11,036 nucleotides of DNA from Asterionellopsis glacialis (lineage: Eukaryota > Bacillariophyta > Plagiogrammaphyceae > Rhaphoneidales > Asterionellopsidaceae): positions 34,785 to 45,820 of the forward strand of contig WKLE02005984.1 of assembly GCA_014885115.2 (NCBI GenBank), read 5' to 3'. Shown one piece after another: positions 1-7,498 of this stretch; the first letter of the stretch is position 1; each line of letters opens with the position of its first letter. Made by a program: the position numbers and the translations under genes. The notes under the pieces are model-generated. The model did no database searches and was not told the DNA's origin. It saw only the letters and a program-made list of their open reading frames with translations.

Positions 1-1350
1 ATTATCGAATTTACAATCCTGAATGGATTCAATCGCAACATGAAATACCTCTTTTGTGTCTTCATGGTGGACCAGGGTTGCCTTCGCAATGTACGTATAT
101 TTGTATGTTCTGTATATATGGTGAGGAATTTTACGTTACAACTGGACTCATGGTAAATTTTTACATTTTTAACTGGGGTGGGGCAAATAATAGATATGTA
201 TCCGATAGTAAAACTATTTCAACAAGATTCAAAACGATCTATAATATATTTTGATCAACTAGGTTGCGGTTGTTCTGATCAACCAGATGATTTTGGTGTG
301 TAAGTAGACTATCAAAAGCAATTTGAAACATGGTTTTTGGGTGTACTCTTGTTCGGTTTCTTTCCATCATTATACCACCTTTAACACTTCCTTCCATTTT
401 TTATTCTTTTCTCTTTTTTGCCAATTACACTCCATGATATATTTCGATTGATGGCCATTCCTCTTTCTAGCAGTTATTCAACATCCAATTCAATACAAGA
501 TATTGCAACATTACTTTGTGAAGAATTACAACTGTCGAAAGTTCATTTGTTAGGACATTCCTATGGTGGTGCCTTGGCATATGATTTTACCCAACAATAT
601 CCAAATTTCATTCAATCCTTACTTTTATCCAATGCTCCAACCACTATGAAAAAAGCAAATGATGAATACGATCGATTACACGAAGAAACAGGTGCTTCCT
701 TTTGGAAGGATCATGTTTGTCGCAGTAGTGCAACATCATCAACATCGACTACTACTACTATGAATGATATGCCACCACCATTACAAGATGCTATGGGACA
801 TGTTTCAAGATATTGGGGTGGAATGGATGTTGTCATTCATTATGTTGCAAAACCAATGAAAGAACATTCTCTTCCAGTTATTTCTATCGTGGTATGTAAT
901 CTTTGCTGTTGTTGTTGTTTAATGTTTGATAGATGGGCAGATTGTGTGAATTTGACGATCCTTATCCTATTAGTCGTCCCCCCGTGTTTCTTTCGTAATA
1001 CTGACTGGATGCATGCCATTCTTTCTTTCTTTCTTTCTTTCTTTCTTGCACACAATTTGTGTTCTGTATTTCTGTGCATGATCTTTCCTGTACGTACGTA
1101 GGGTGAACATGATTTTGGCATTGCTGCATCTAGTGGTTGGTCTAAATTGATTGGTGAAACAAATAATAGTTTTGAAGATGTCGTCTTGAAGAATTGTGCT
1201 CATTATCCATTTTTAGAAGATAGAGAAGCATTTGGAACTGTGATTCGTACCTTTTGTTCCAAGCATGATGGTGGTGGTGGTGGTGGTGGTGGTGGTGGTA
1301 GTGGTGGTGGTGGTGGTGGTGTTTTTACTGATGGCGATGAACCATCATAG
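1..1350 (+). CDS. Proline iminopeptidase-like alpha/beta-hydrolase (S33), 5'-truncated, four exons visible
   Basis: This is the C-terminal part of a serine hydrolase of the S33 proline iminopeptidase type, a family that releases N-terminal proline from peptides. Exons read as 3(or earlier)-90, 194-299, 471-891 and 1102-1350, with stop TAG at 1348. Introns are 91-193 (GTACGT..TAG, phase 1), 300-470 (GTAAGT..TAG, phase 2) and 892-1101 (GTATGT..TAG, phase 0). The spliced frame gives the oxyanion motif HGGPG in exon 1, FDQLGCGCSDQP in exon 2, nucleophile motif GHSYGG (Ser codon 559-561), GEHDFG with the likely catalytic Asp at 1111-1113, and NCAHYPFLED with the catalytic His at 1201-1203. The intron 3 junction restores GEHD exactly, which supports it. 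By recall, the cap region and the GEHD..H arrangement resemble plant-type members more than bacterial ones. Oddities are a Ser/Thr-rich insertion in the cap (about 724-768) and a C-terminal poly-Gly tail. The true start lies left of the window. Substrate specificity is inferred from family only; it could be another peptidase or esterase of the fold. Confidence 0.88.
1019..1047 (+). repeat. TTCT tetranucleotide microsatellite in intron 3
   Basis: About seven uninterrupted TTCT units lie inside the third visible intron of the hydrolase gene, roughly 55 bases before the acceptor at 1100-1101. It is pyrimidine-rich on the coding strand. Length polymorphism between strains is expected; an effect on splicing is possible but not shown. 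Confidence 0.9.
1270..1320 (+). repeat. GGT trinucleotide microsatellite coding for poly-Gly
   Basis: Ten GGT codons, one AGT and six more GGT codons lie in frame near the 3' end of the hydrolase CDS, giving Gly10-Ser-Gly6 before the last nine residues (VFTDGDEPS). All Gly codons are identical, which points to recent slippage expansion rather than selection on the protein sequence alone. Confidence 0.95.
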
Positions 1351-1801
1351 GTAGATAAAGTATGTATGTAACGATATAAATACGTAATGAGCGAATTTAG
1401 GAAAACAAATACTACACTGTAAGTAATGTGAGTTGTGTAATCTATTGTGTTAAAAAAAGTTCAAATGTATGGATGATTATTGTTGTGATATGTTGAATTG
1501 TATTTTTGATGATGATGAGTTGTATGAGTTGAGTAAAATTAGTTTCGTTTCCTGTGTTGTTGCTGTTGTTGTTGAGTATGATGTGCGTCGTATGTAGGTA
1601 GTTTTGTGTTATAGTGAATGATGGTGTTGAGAAATTGTGTGGAAGAATTATTGATTTTTGTTTGGGGAAGTCCGAGGATTATGGTAATGTTCGTGAAGAT
1701 TGACCTTTCTTAACAAGATGGAGACTACTGCATAGCGTAGCAAGAGAATGGAAGTGGAACAAGTGGTTAAAATATCTTCATTGTTGTAAGTTCTAGTAAA
1801 C
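1351..1801. other. Convergent intergenic region, 3' ends of two genes
   Basis: This stretch separates the stop of the hydrolase gene (plus) from the stop of the Mpv17-family gene (minus). The plus strand is T/G-rich, with short runs of TTG and TGA triplets around 1500-1575. It should hold both 3' UTRs and polyadenylation sites. No convincing coding frame, RNA gene or hairpin terminator was seen. Confidence 0.6.
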
Positions 1802-3076
1802 TCATGCCTTGGTGGCAGCGACGGCTTCAGCTTGTTCCTTCTCCTCTGCTTCGATTGCATGAGCTTCCGTAGCAGGTACTCCTGAAGCTTGTGTAGCTAA
1901 AATCGTTACCCAAATGATCTCCACCAAATCTACCCAAAGCAGTCGATTCTCTACGGGAACCAAGCCGTACGTGACACAGTGAGCAAGTGGCCACAATTTT
2001 AATCCTGAAACAATTAAAGGAACTGTTGTGCGTTTCATATCACTCCAAATACTTTCCAAACTTTCGAATTTCATCAAACCTAAAAGTAAAATGTATGTAT
2101 TATTCCAGAAAGGTCCCCATGTCGTTTGATCTACAATAACCTTGGGGAAGAAAGACCACCATTCCGTCCAATGCAATACATTTTCAAAGATATCATCTGA
2201 CCAGTTGTACCAAAGATGAGATAGGGGCCCATGTCCAATCAACCCGGCAGCTAAGGAACGTAAGATTCTCATGCGATCTAATTTTCCCATGGTGGATCCT
2301 TCTGTGAATTGAGAAATAATATCACCAATGGTATATACTGTGGCACTAGTGACAGCCTTGGTTTCAACGGGCGATCGTGCCAATACGGCGGAATAGGCCT
2401 CCCAGTTATCAAAGGGAATACGGTATGCCATTTCTTCGACCGACCACCCTCTCATGATGTTGGAGTCCACAGTTGTGAATGTCATCAAGACACTCAATAC
2501 AACCGCAATTAAAACTGCAGAATTAATGATCGCATTGGCATCCATATCCTGTGCTTCTGTGAAAAGAAGTCCAATAGGGTCCTTTTCTGAAATTTGTTCG
2601 TCATTATTTGGTTCTTCCTGGTTGGGAGATGATGGAGTTGTGCTACTTTCCTTGAGAGGAATACTTTCTGCAGCATCTGCCATTCGAAGAACACATGGCG
2701 ACGTACCAAAAGTCGATGGGCACGATCTGGCTGCGACGAATGATGATCGAGCATCAAGAGTGTTGGTTACAAATGCCGATGATCGCAACTGAAGTAAAAG
2801 CAAAGAAAAAGAACAGTAGAATGAAATAAACAGTTTCATTTTGAGTGCATGCTTAGTCATGAAATGTTGACAAGATATAAAGGAGAGACAAAATGCAGGA
2901 TGTGTACTTTCTTTGTCATATCTTTAAGTTCCCATGATCTTATACTAATCTTCTTTTGAAACGAGGGAGAACACGTACAAGAAAAGAAGAAAACTACTTA
3001 CAGATGCTGAAGGTCTAACAAAACCACTAGTTTGTCCGTAAAACAGGACTGTTGTGCAAAGGGAAAGAAATTTCAT
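1802..3076 (-). CDS. Mpv17/PMP22-family membrane protein with plastid-type presequence
   Basis: Preferred model: exon 1 at 3076-3002 (25 codons) joined in phase 0 to exon 2 at 2788-1802, giving 353 residues. Family hallmarks in exon 2 are W..Y...L..SPVETKAVTSA, TIGDIISQF, LDRMRILRSLAAG, GHGPLSHLWYNW, KVIVDQTTWGPFW, and KLWPLAHCVTYGLVPVENR followed by LVEIIW. Mpv17/PMP22 proteins are small integral membrane proteins with about four helices in the mitochondrial inner membrane, peroxisome or plastid; proposed roles include channel activity, and their transport substrates are unsettled. An additional hydrophobic segment (IINSAVLIAVVLSVLMTF) precedes the core, and the C-terminus is an Ala/Glu-rich tail. 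Exon 1 starts in a good context (ACA ATG AAA), has a hydrophobic stretch and a TSG-FVRP cleavage motif; downstream lies a second motif, SSA-FVTN, in a Ser/Arg-rich, acid-poor transit-like region. This suggests plastid import. The alternative is an unspliced start at 2860 or 2839, giving 352 or 345 residues. Family assignment is firm; the N-terminus is less so. Confidence 0.85.
2789..3001 (-). other. Candidate 213-bp intron, or alternative first exon, of the Mpv17-family gene
   Basis: On the minus strand the donor GTAAGT begins at 3001, and a strong pyrimidine tract ends in TTCAG at 2789. Removing it joins two codon-complete exons in phase 0. The intron frame running on from exon 1 stops after about 19 codons. 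However, from ATG 2860 (or the better-context ATG 2839, AAA ATG AAA) the intron's 3' end is open and in frame with exon 2. It encodes a textbook signal-peptide core, because the pyrimidine tract translates as Phe, Leu and Ser. A TATA-like TTTATATC lies at 2882-2875 on this strand, so an internal promoter is conceivable but weakly supported. Confidence 0.6.
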
Positions 3077-3315
3077 TGTAGTAAATGTCACCGTAAAATG
3101 TTGTATTGATGGTTCGTGGTGGTAAAAGCGAGATTCGACATGTATCGTGTAGACTATCACTAACAATTTTGCCACATCAAAGATGTGAGCAATATAGGGT
3201 TCTTCTAACAAATTACACGGTAGTGGATATTTGTAGGACTAAGAACGGGGACACAAAGTAGTAAGAAAGAACAAGCAAGATAGTTGGGACCAGCGAACAA
3301 GCTCAAAGCGAGCAA

Positions 3316-3330
3316 GGGGCGGGGGGGGCG
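3316..3330 (+). repeat. G-rich tract upstream of the Mpv17-family gene
   Basis: A run of GGGGC followed by eight G stands out in otherwise balanced DNA, about 240 bases upstream of the proposed ATG at 3076 and C-rich on that gene's coding strand. With only two G-runs nearby it could form at best an intermolecular or slipped quadruplex. It may mark the promoter or 5' UTR. Confidence 0.5.
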
Positions 3331-3381
3331 AAAAGAACGAAAACAACCACCCCTACATCATCTTTCTTAAAAGGAAAAGAT

Positions 3382-3627
3382 CCAATCAGCTGGCGTAACG
3401 TAGTCTACCTACGAGGAACATAGTACGATCCTGACTGAAGTGGACGGTATCTCCGTCATCGCTCTTACTCTTTCTTCACTTCGCCAAATATGATTGGCGA
3501 TCGCTCAGTAACGTAGAGACAAGTATGATTCCACGTATAATTGGTACTGATGACGATCGGAAGTAGCTTTTCCTTCAATATGAACAGAATTCTCTTCTTT
3601 TTTCGCCTCAGGAGAGCCAATCATTGG
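3382..3627. promoter_or_regulatory. Promoter-like cluster of CCAAT boxes and a repeated GTAACGTAG 9-mer
   Basis: Five CCAAT cores occur in about 250 bases: CCAAT at 3382 and 3617, and ATTGG at 3493, 3540 and 3623. Two are paired as inverted repeats: GCCAA..TTGGC at 3483-3498 and CCAAT-C-ATTGG at 3617-3627. The 9-mer GTAACGTAG occurs twice in the same orientation (3395-3403 and 3508-3516), each a short way after a CCAAT-type site. The palindrome GCGATCGC lies at 3497-3504. The position, 300-550 bases upstream of ATG 3076, fits the minus-strand gene's promoter. CCAAT is the known core bound by NF-Y in eukaryotes; binding here is inferred. Confidence 0.4.
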
Positions 3628-4016
3628 TTAGCATGCAATCCTGCTTCGGGCATTAAGATATCGTCGACGTCACATGAAAATTTCAAACTTGTTCGCCCAC
3701 ATACGTTGACGGACGGACTGGTGGATGGTACCGGTAGGCAGACCTGTACCGGCATGCTTACTGTAATTTTCTTACACGAGAGAAAGTTTTTGTTCATTCT
3801 TTTTTTTAAACAGCAACATCGCAATATTTTCTACGTTTTTTTTTGTTTTTAAAACTACTTCAAAATCATGTAAATATCATAATCATCATCATTTTTTCTT
3901 CTAAGAAAACACCGCATCTAAATATCTCAACAAAAGAGGAAAGGCAGAGTCATGTACTGTATTGCTGAAGACTCAAAAACACGTCTCTATTATCACTCAT
4001 CGTGAATGCTCACAAG

Positions 4017-4211
4017 ATGCAAGCAGACAATAATGCTTCATCGGCAAACAACCAAAACAACTTCAACGGCAGTTTTAGCATGATGAATGGCTTGAACTTC
4101 AAAAACTACAGCATCCTCAAAACGGCTGACTTTGATTTCAACAAAAAGAGCTGCACCAATACTGTAGTGTTTTCAACAAACAAGAACCATCACCAGAAAA
4201 TAGGACTATAA
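4017..4211 (+). CDS. Doubtful short Asn-rich ORF
   Basis: From ATG 4017 to TAA 4211 the frame encodes 64 residues rich in Asn, Ser and Lys, beginning MQADNNASSANNQNNF. The context is weak, there is no family resemblance, no signal peptide or membrane segment, and no splice-site pair that would extend it. AT-rich noncoding DNA easily gives Asn- and Lys-rich frames. It is kept only because it is the one ATG-initiated frame in this gap with a fairly even amino-acid mix. Confidence 0.12.
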   Translation: MQADNNASSANNQNNFNGSFSMMNGLNFKNYSILKTADFDFNKKSCTNTVVFSTNKNHHQKIGL

Positions 4212-4693
4212 GAATACAGTACGATATATCAATTTCGGTATAGATACTTTTGTCCACAAAGCATGAACTGGTATTTGATGCTGCAAACATGTTTGGTGCT
4301 TCTTCAGCGTATACCGTGTATGCTAAAGTATAGCTTGTGTGATGAACATTTTCTCCCTATATTTCATTGACGATATAAAAATAAGTCTCTCTCTGTTATT
4401 TTGGGGGGCATACTACACCACTGTTACTCAATATATGTATAACTTCAACACAAATTGCATCATCATGTGCAACGTCTAGTTTTTAGTAAACTAGCATATT
4501 ATAGTGTATACTGTGCGTAAAATGGCTGTCACGAAAAGCATTTTGAACAGATACGTTTTTTCAAACGAGGGTATGGAAAACTTTTCAAAAACTGGAATAT
4601 ACTGTACTTCTATAAAATAATACGAGGTATTTGCCTACGTTGCACCCTGAATCGAGACGAAATTACCTGTTACACTTTTAGCGTTTCTTTTGT

Positions 4694-4951
4694 TTGGATT
4701 ATTGTGTCTTTTGGACCATCTCTAGCTCTCTTGGACTAGCAGTCACTATAGCTAGAGCCCATTTACGGGCAAATCGATGCATTTCAGGCGATGATCATCC
4801 ATTAGCAAGTGATAGTGGTCAACTAGTTGTGGGAGTACATACTGTTAGGTGTCCAAGCAGGTTTACCATTTGGAGAGCAATCAACGAACAAGGTGATATT
4901 TCAACAAGCAGAAAAAGAAGGCATGTCACAGACAGTGTGAAGCGAAGTTAG
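4694..4951 (+). pseudogene. Possible decayed coding fragment, unidentified
   Basis: One frame is open from 4694 to the TAG at 4949 but begins at TTG with no suitable ATG; it includes ARAHLRANRCISGDDHPLA and SDSGQLVVGV. From about 4830 a second frame, one base over, is also open and ends at TGA near 4939, with a balanced composition (VQAGLPFGEQSTNKVIFQQ). A frameshifted remnant of an exon or mobile element would look like this, but so could chance. The family is not recognised and no function is proposed. Confidence 0.15.
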
Positions 4952-5173
4952 TTACTCTCGATGAAAGTTAGGTAGGATGGAGTCAGCTAGTGTAATATGC
5001 TATGCAATTATTTTAGATATATTTGTAGATAAAAGATCAAAAACTATTATACTTACTATCAATCCATTTCTGTACGACCTATGTTTCCTCGTAGTACTAC
5101 AAACCAGGAATCACTACTAAATGTACCATACTTTACAGTCGTTGCTACTAAAAATAAATGGAAAGTGCAGTAC

Positions 5174-5818
5174 CTACGAACAGTACGTCTTTCCGCAGCA
5201 GCATGTCTTTTCTCGTTCATAGGTTTCGGCAGACATGATGCCTTTGTGTACTTGAATCATAAAACCAACATTAGGATAAATAAAGAAAAGCGTCACGATA
5301 GTCCAGACTATGTAGTCAACGTGATCATATGCACACTCTTCTTCTTCCATTGAATGGTCATCATTCCATTCAGAGCATACCTTCGAGTTCAGGACTGAGT
5401 CTGCAATGTACAATCCTATATAAGACAGGACAACAAATCCCATAAGATATTTGTTATACAGAATTGCAGCTACGATTCCAAGGATTCCTGCAACAATGAG
5501 AAGAGAAACAACAACGCAAAACCCTACTCGGTAATCTTTAAAGTGCTTCTCCCATTCTTTGGCATCCATGGATTCGTCTTCATAGATTACATGTGTATTA
5601 TCACCTAGGAAGAAGGCAAGATTGGCAATAAAAATTATAGCAAGAATAGCATTTAAAATGATTGAAGCAATACGATAATCGCAGCAACAACCACAAAACC
5701 TGGTTCCAACTCGTTCTTCAAATTCTGCTGTGGGACCTTTTGGTTGTTCTTCCTCAATCTCAACATTAGGAGGCTGCTCTTCCACCTGAACTTCCTCGTC
5801 GTTGTGGATTTGACTCAT
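5174..5818 (-). CDS. Four-helix membrane protein with N- and C-terminal cysteine clusters, unknown function
   Basis: This is a single-exon gene of 214 residues, with ATG at 5818 (context ATC ATG AGT) and stop TAG at 5174. The first 38 residues are strongly acidic and Pro/Glu/Gln-rich, then comes the Cys motif RFCGCCCDYR (residues 40-49). Four hydrophobic segments follow at about 50-71, 97-121, 124-144 and 169-190. Between helices 1 and 2, and 3 and 4, lie acidic loops; the second holds C148 and C162, which could form a disulphide. The C-terminus ends in TCCCGKTYCS. An even helix number puts both termini on the same side, presumably the cytosol, where juxtamembrane Cys clusters are typical palmitoylation sites. 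It lacks the CCG and other hallmarks of true tetraspanins in the large loop. From memory, similar short four-helix proteins with a CC motif before helix 1 occur in diatoms without known function. Location and role are inference. Confidence 0.75.
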   Translation of the reverse strand: MSQIHNDEEVQVEEQPPNVEIEEEQPKGPTAEFEERVGTRFCGCCCDYRIASIILNAILAIIFIANLAFFLGDNTHVIYEDESMDAKEWEKHFKDYRVGFCVVVSLLIVAGILGIVAAILYNKYLMGFVVLSYIGLYIADSVLNSKVCSEWNDDHSMEEEECAYDHVDYIVWTIVTLFFIYPNVGFMIQVHKGIMSAETYEREKTCCCGKTYCS

Positions 5819-6180
5819 GATGATGATGTTCGAATTCTTTTTTGTTTCTTTTTTGAGCTTGCTTTAGTTGCTTGCTTCACCCGAAGATTTAGAGTTCTCT
5901 TTCAGTGAAGCTCTATTGATGGCCCAGATGATAACGTGTCATGATTTCAGGGTTCTCATTTTTGTTGGTCTTCAAACTTTTCGTATTGGGAGATGTCATG
6001 TTGTCCTCTCTAGCCACGACTGGATTATGTCTCAATCGTATTTTTGGTTTTTTTTTTAAAATACAGAACGCGCGAAGCCAGGAGAATACAATTATAACTC
6101 TAACTCTAGTTATTCTCATACTATGTGCATGGTTTGGGGTGTTTAGGGTAGGAGATAATTTAATTACCCGTAGATGAAGA

Positions 6181-6295
6181 TGCGTCTGGACGTGACCACA
6201 ACGTGGCACCTGCCTTCGCAGAGACGCTCGCTCGAGAAGAATCCAACCGGACACTTCTCTTCTACTCGGCACTGATCGCGAGAGATCGCCAGCAT
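6181..6295. promoter_or_regulatory. GC-richer island, candidate promoter of the membrane protein gene
   Basis: A locally GC-rich block stands out from AT-rich surroundings about 360-480 bases upstream of the minus-strand ATG at 5818. It contains the small inverted repeat CCAC-AAC-GTGG (6196-6206), the ACGTGGC core of G-box/ABRE-like bZIP sites, and a repeated GATCGC. Promoter function is inferred from composition and position only. Confidence 0.25.
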
Positions 6296-6980
6296 GCTAT
6301 GCTGTATGACTAATTATATACTGGTACCAGGTAAAATAATGTGATCGGAATATTTTCTGTACTATCGATGAAAAAAAATGACAACTTTTACAGAACCCCT
6401 TTTGTTACAGTACATAACAAAGATAGTGATATGTACATGACGTCAAGGGTTGTCTTTTCGTATATCAATTTTCCGCCATATCCAGTTTGTGTGGGTATTG
6501 ATGATTTTTTTATGTTAATCTGTAAAAAGCGTTTCTGCACTGGGTTTTCGATCGAATGGAAACTGCACTTTTGTTCGATCATGTGACGTATAGAGTACCC
6601 CATCTTCGCACGATAATAATATATATATAATAATATGAACACGCCATCAGGCCTACTTAATGTAAAGCATCAGTTTTTGCGAAATGAATATTTTACACAT
6701 CGAACGCATTCTCCTTGAATATTTTCATTACCAAAAAGTCGAACCGAACCAGCACTCAATTTCTGATATATATATATAGAAAAAGTTGCCTTGTTCATTT
6801 TGAAGTGGTCATGAGTAGTATCATCATATTACAAGTTGCCCAATATTGAATAATAATCTGCTCTTGTAAATTACATGGTACTGTAAGACCTCTGTTGGAT
6901 TAATTCCAATATTCAGTTTCTCAAATAAATAGTATTATACCAGCAGTCGTTTTGGTAGGGTTGGGTAACAACCAGCCAAT

Positions 6981-7016
6981 CATTTCGCGACTCCCCGAAA
7001 TGTAGGACCTACATTT
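6981..7016. repeat. Two overlapping perfect inverted repeats
   Basis: CATTTCG (6981-6987) pairs perfectly with CGAAATG (6996-7002) across an 8-base spacer. AAATGTAGG (6998-7006) pairs perfectly with CCTACATTT (7008-7016) across one base. The middle arm is shared, so as RNA the two hairpins would exclude each other; as DNA the second is a 19-bp near-palindrome suited to a dimeric regulator. A CCAAT core (6976-6980) abuts on the left. It lies about 480 bases upstream of the LRR gene start. Confidence 0.7.
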
Positions 7017-7498
7017 AACGCTTTCTTGTGTATAAGTATGAAAATACATGCTTCAAGTTTCTCTTTTATTACAGGTAAGGGGAGGGGCTATGGTTTTTGT
7101 CGTTCTGTTTTTCAGTTAGTGCCCTTCAACTCGTTCGACCTCATATATAATTGGTGCTGAACTAGTTTCTGTCAAACTTTTTGAAAGAGACAAAATATCG
7201 TCGATAGTCAACCTTGTATCTCCTCGAGTGAACTAGGTGGCACTCGTTAAGTTCAATAAATAGCTATACTCGCGAACTGATTTTCCTTGTCCTACAGAGA
7301 CCTACTTACTTAAGATACTCTAGTCCTATTTCAACAAAGCAATCAATCACACCTTGAATCATAGTTTCCTTGTTTCCTTCTTGCCGGAACAAATATTATA
7401 TATTATTTCCTTGTTTCGTTGTTATTGCCGGAAAGATAAATAAGTCGTCATTCGGTCAACAAAAGCAAAGAAAGCCATTTCACAATATATTAGATGAA

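Larger units (their letters stand above)
3641..5173. other. Gene-poor AT-rich stretch
   Basis: This stretch has no open frame that looks like a conserved gene. It holds long T-runs near 3798-3850, a TATA-like element (GATATAAAAATAAG) at about 4372-4385 followed by a CT-rich run, and a short Asn-rich frame at 4017-4211. It also holds two overlapping frames at about 4694-4951 that might be coding debris. The right end contains the 3' UTR of the membrane protein gene ending at 5174. No terminal repeats, target-site duplications or transposase motifs were recognised. Confidence 0.5.
5819..7498. other. Divergent intergenic region between the membrane protein gene and the LRR gene
   Basis: About 1.7 kb upstream of both genes. 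No frame here looks conserved. It contains pyrimidine-rich DNA next to the membrane protein start (5828-5875), a GC-richer island at 6181-6295, AT dinucleotide runs (6620-6629 and 6766-6778), an inverted-repeat pair at 6981-7016, a splice-like ACAG/GTAAGG at 7071-7080 and a TATATAA at 7143-7149. These are compatible with two promoters and possibly an untranslated exon of the LRR gene. Confidence 0.5.

Noticed and set aside
54..254. Plus-strand frame running from the HGGPG exon through the next 160 bases
   Set aside because: It reads through intron 1 and then enters exon 2 in the wrong frame. The 91-193 intron restores a family-like protein, so the unspliced frame is not real.
840..1203. Two minus-strand frames with KERKKERK repeats
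   Set aside because: They are antisense to exon 3 and intron 3 of the hydrolase and exist only because the TTCT microsatellite reads as KERK; no independent support.
2309..2792. Plus-strand frames opposite the Mpv17-family gene
   Set aside because: Antisense shadows of a clearly conserved minus-strand coding region.
2945..3211. 88-residue minus-strand frame as an independent small gene
   Set aside because: Only the segment from ATG 3076 to 3002 looks functional; the rest is upstream DNA and intron. It is better explained as exon 1 of the Mpv17-family gene.
3541..3852. 103-residue plus-strand frame with basic and Phe-rich parts
   Set aside because: It ends in T-run-derived Phe/Leu, has no domain and overlaps the promoter-like CCAAT region; it looks like chance.
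4372..4640. Possible LTR-element promoter (TATAAAAATAAG and CT run)
   Set aside because: No matching second terminal repeat, primer-binding site or reverse-transcriptase motif was found in the window.
5819..5840. GTTCGAATTC followed by a T-run, resembling a tRNA B box and Pol III terminator
   Set aside because: No A box, no acceptor-stem pairing and no cloverleaf can be drawn around it.
5913..6272. 119-residue minus-strand frame upstream of the membrane protein gene
   Set aside because: Basic, low-similarity composition, no motif, and it covers the GC island and T-runs; read as promoter DNA.
3535..7159. Near-identical 15-mers TATAATTGGTACTGA (3535) and TATAATTGGTGCTGA (7145)
   Set aside because: A 14/15 match between two AT-rich sites is expected a few times by chance in 11 kb, and the flanks share nothing.
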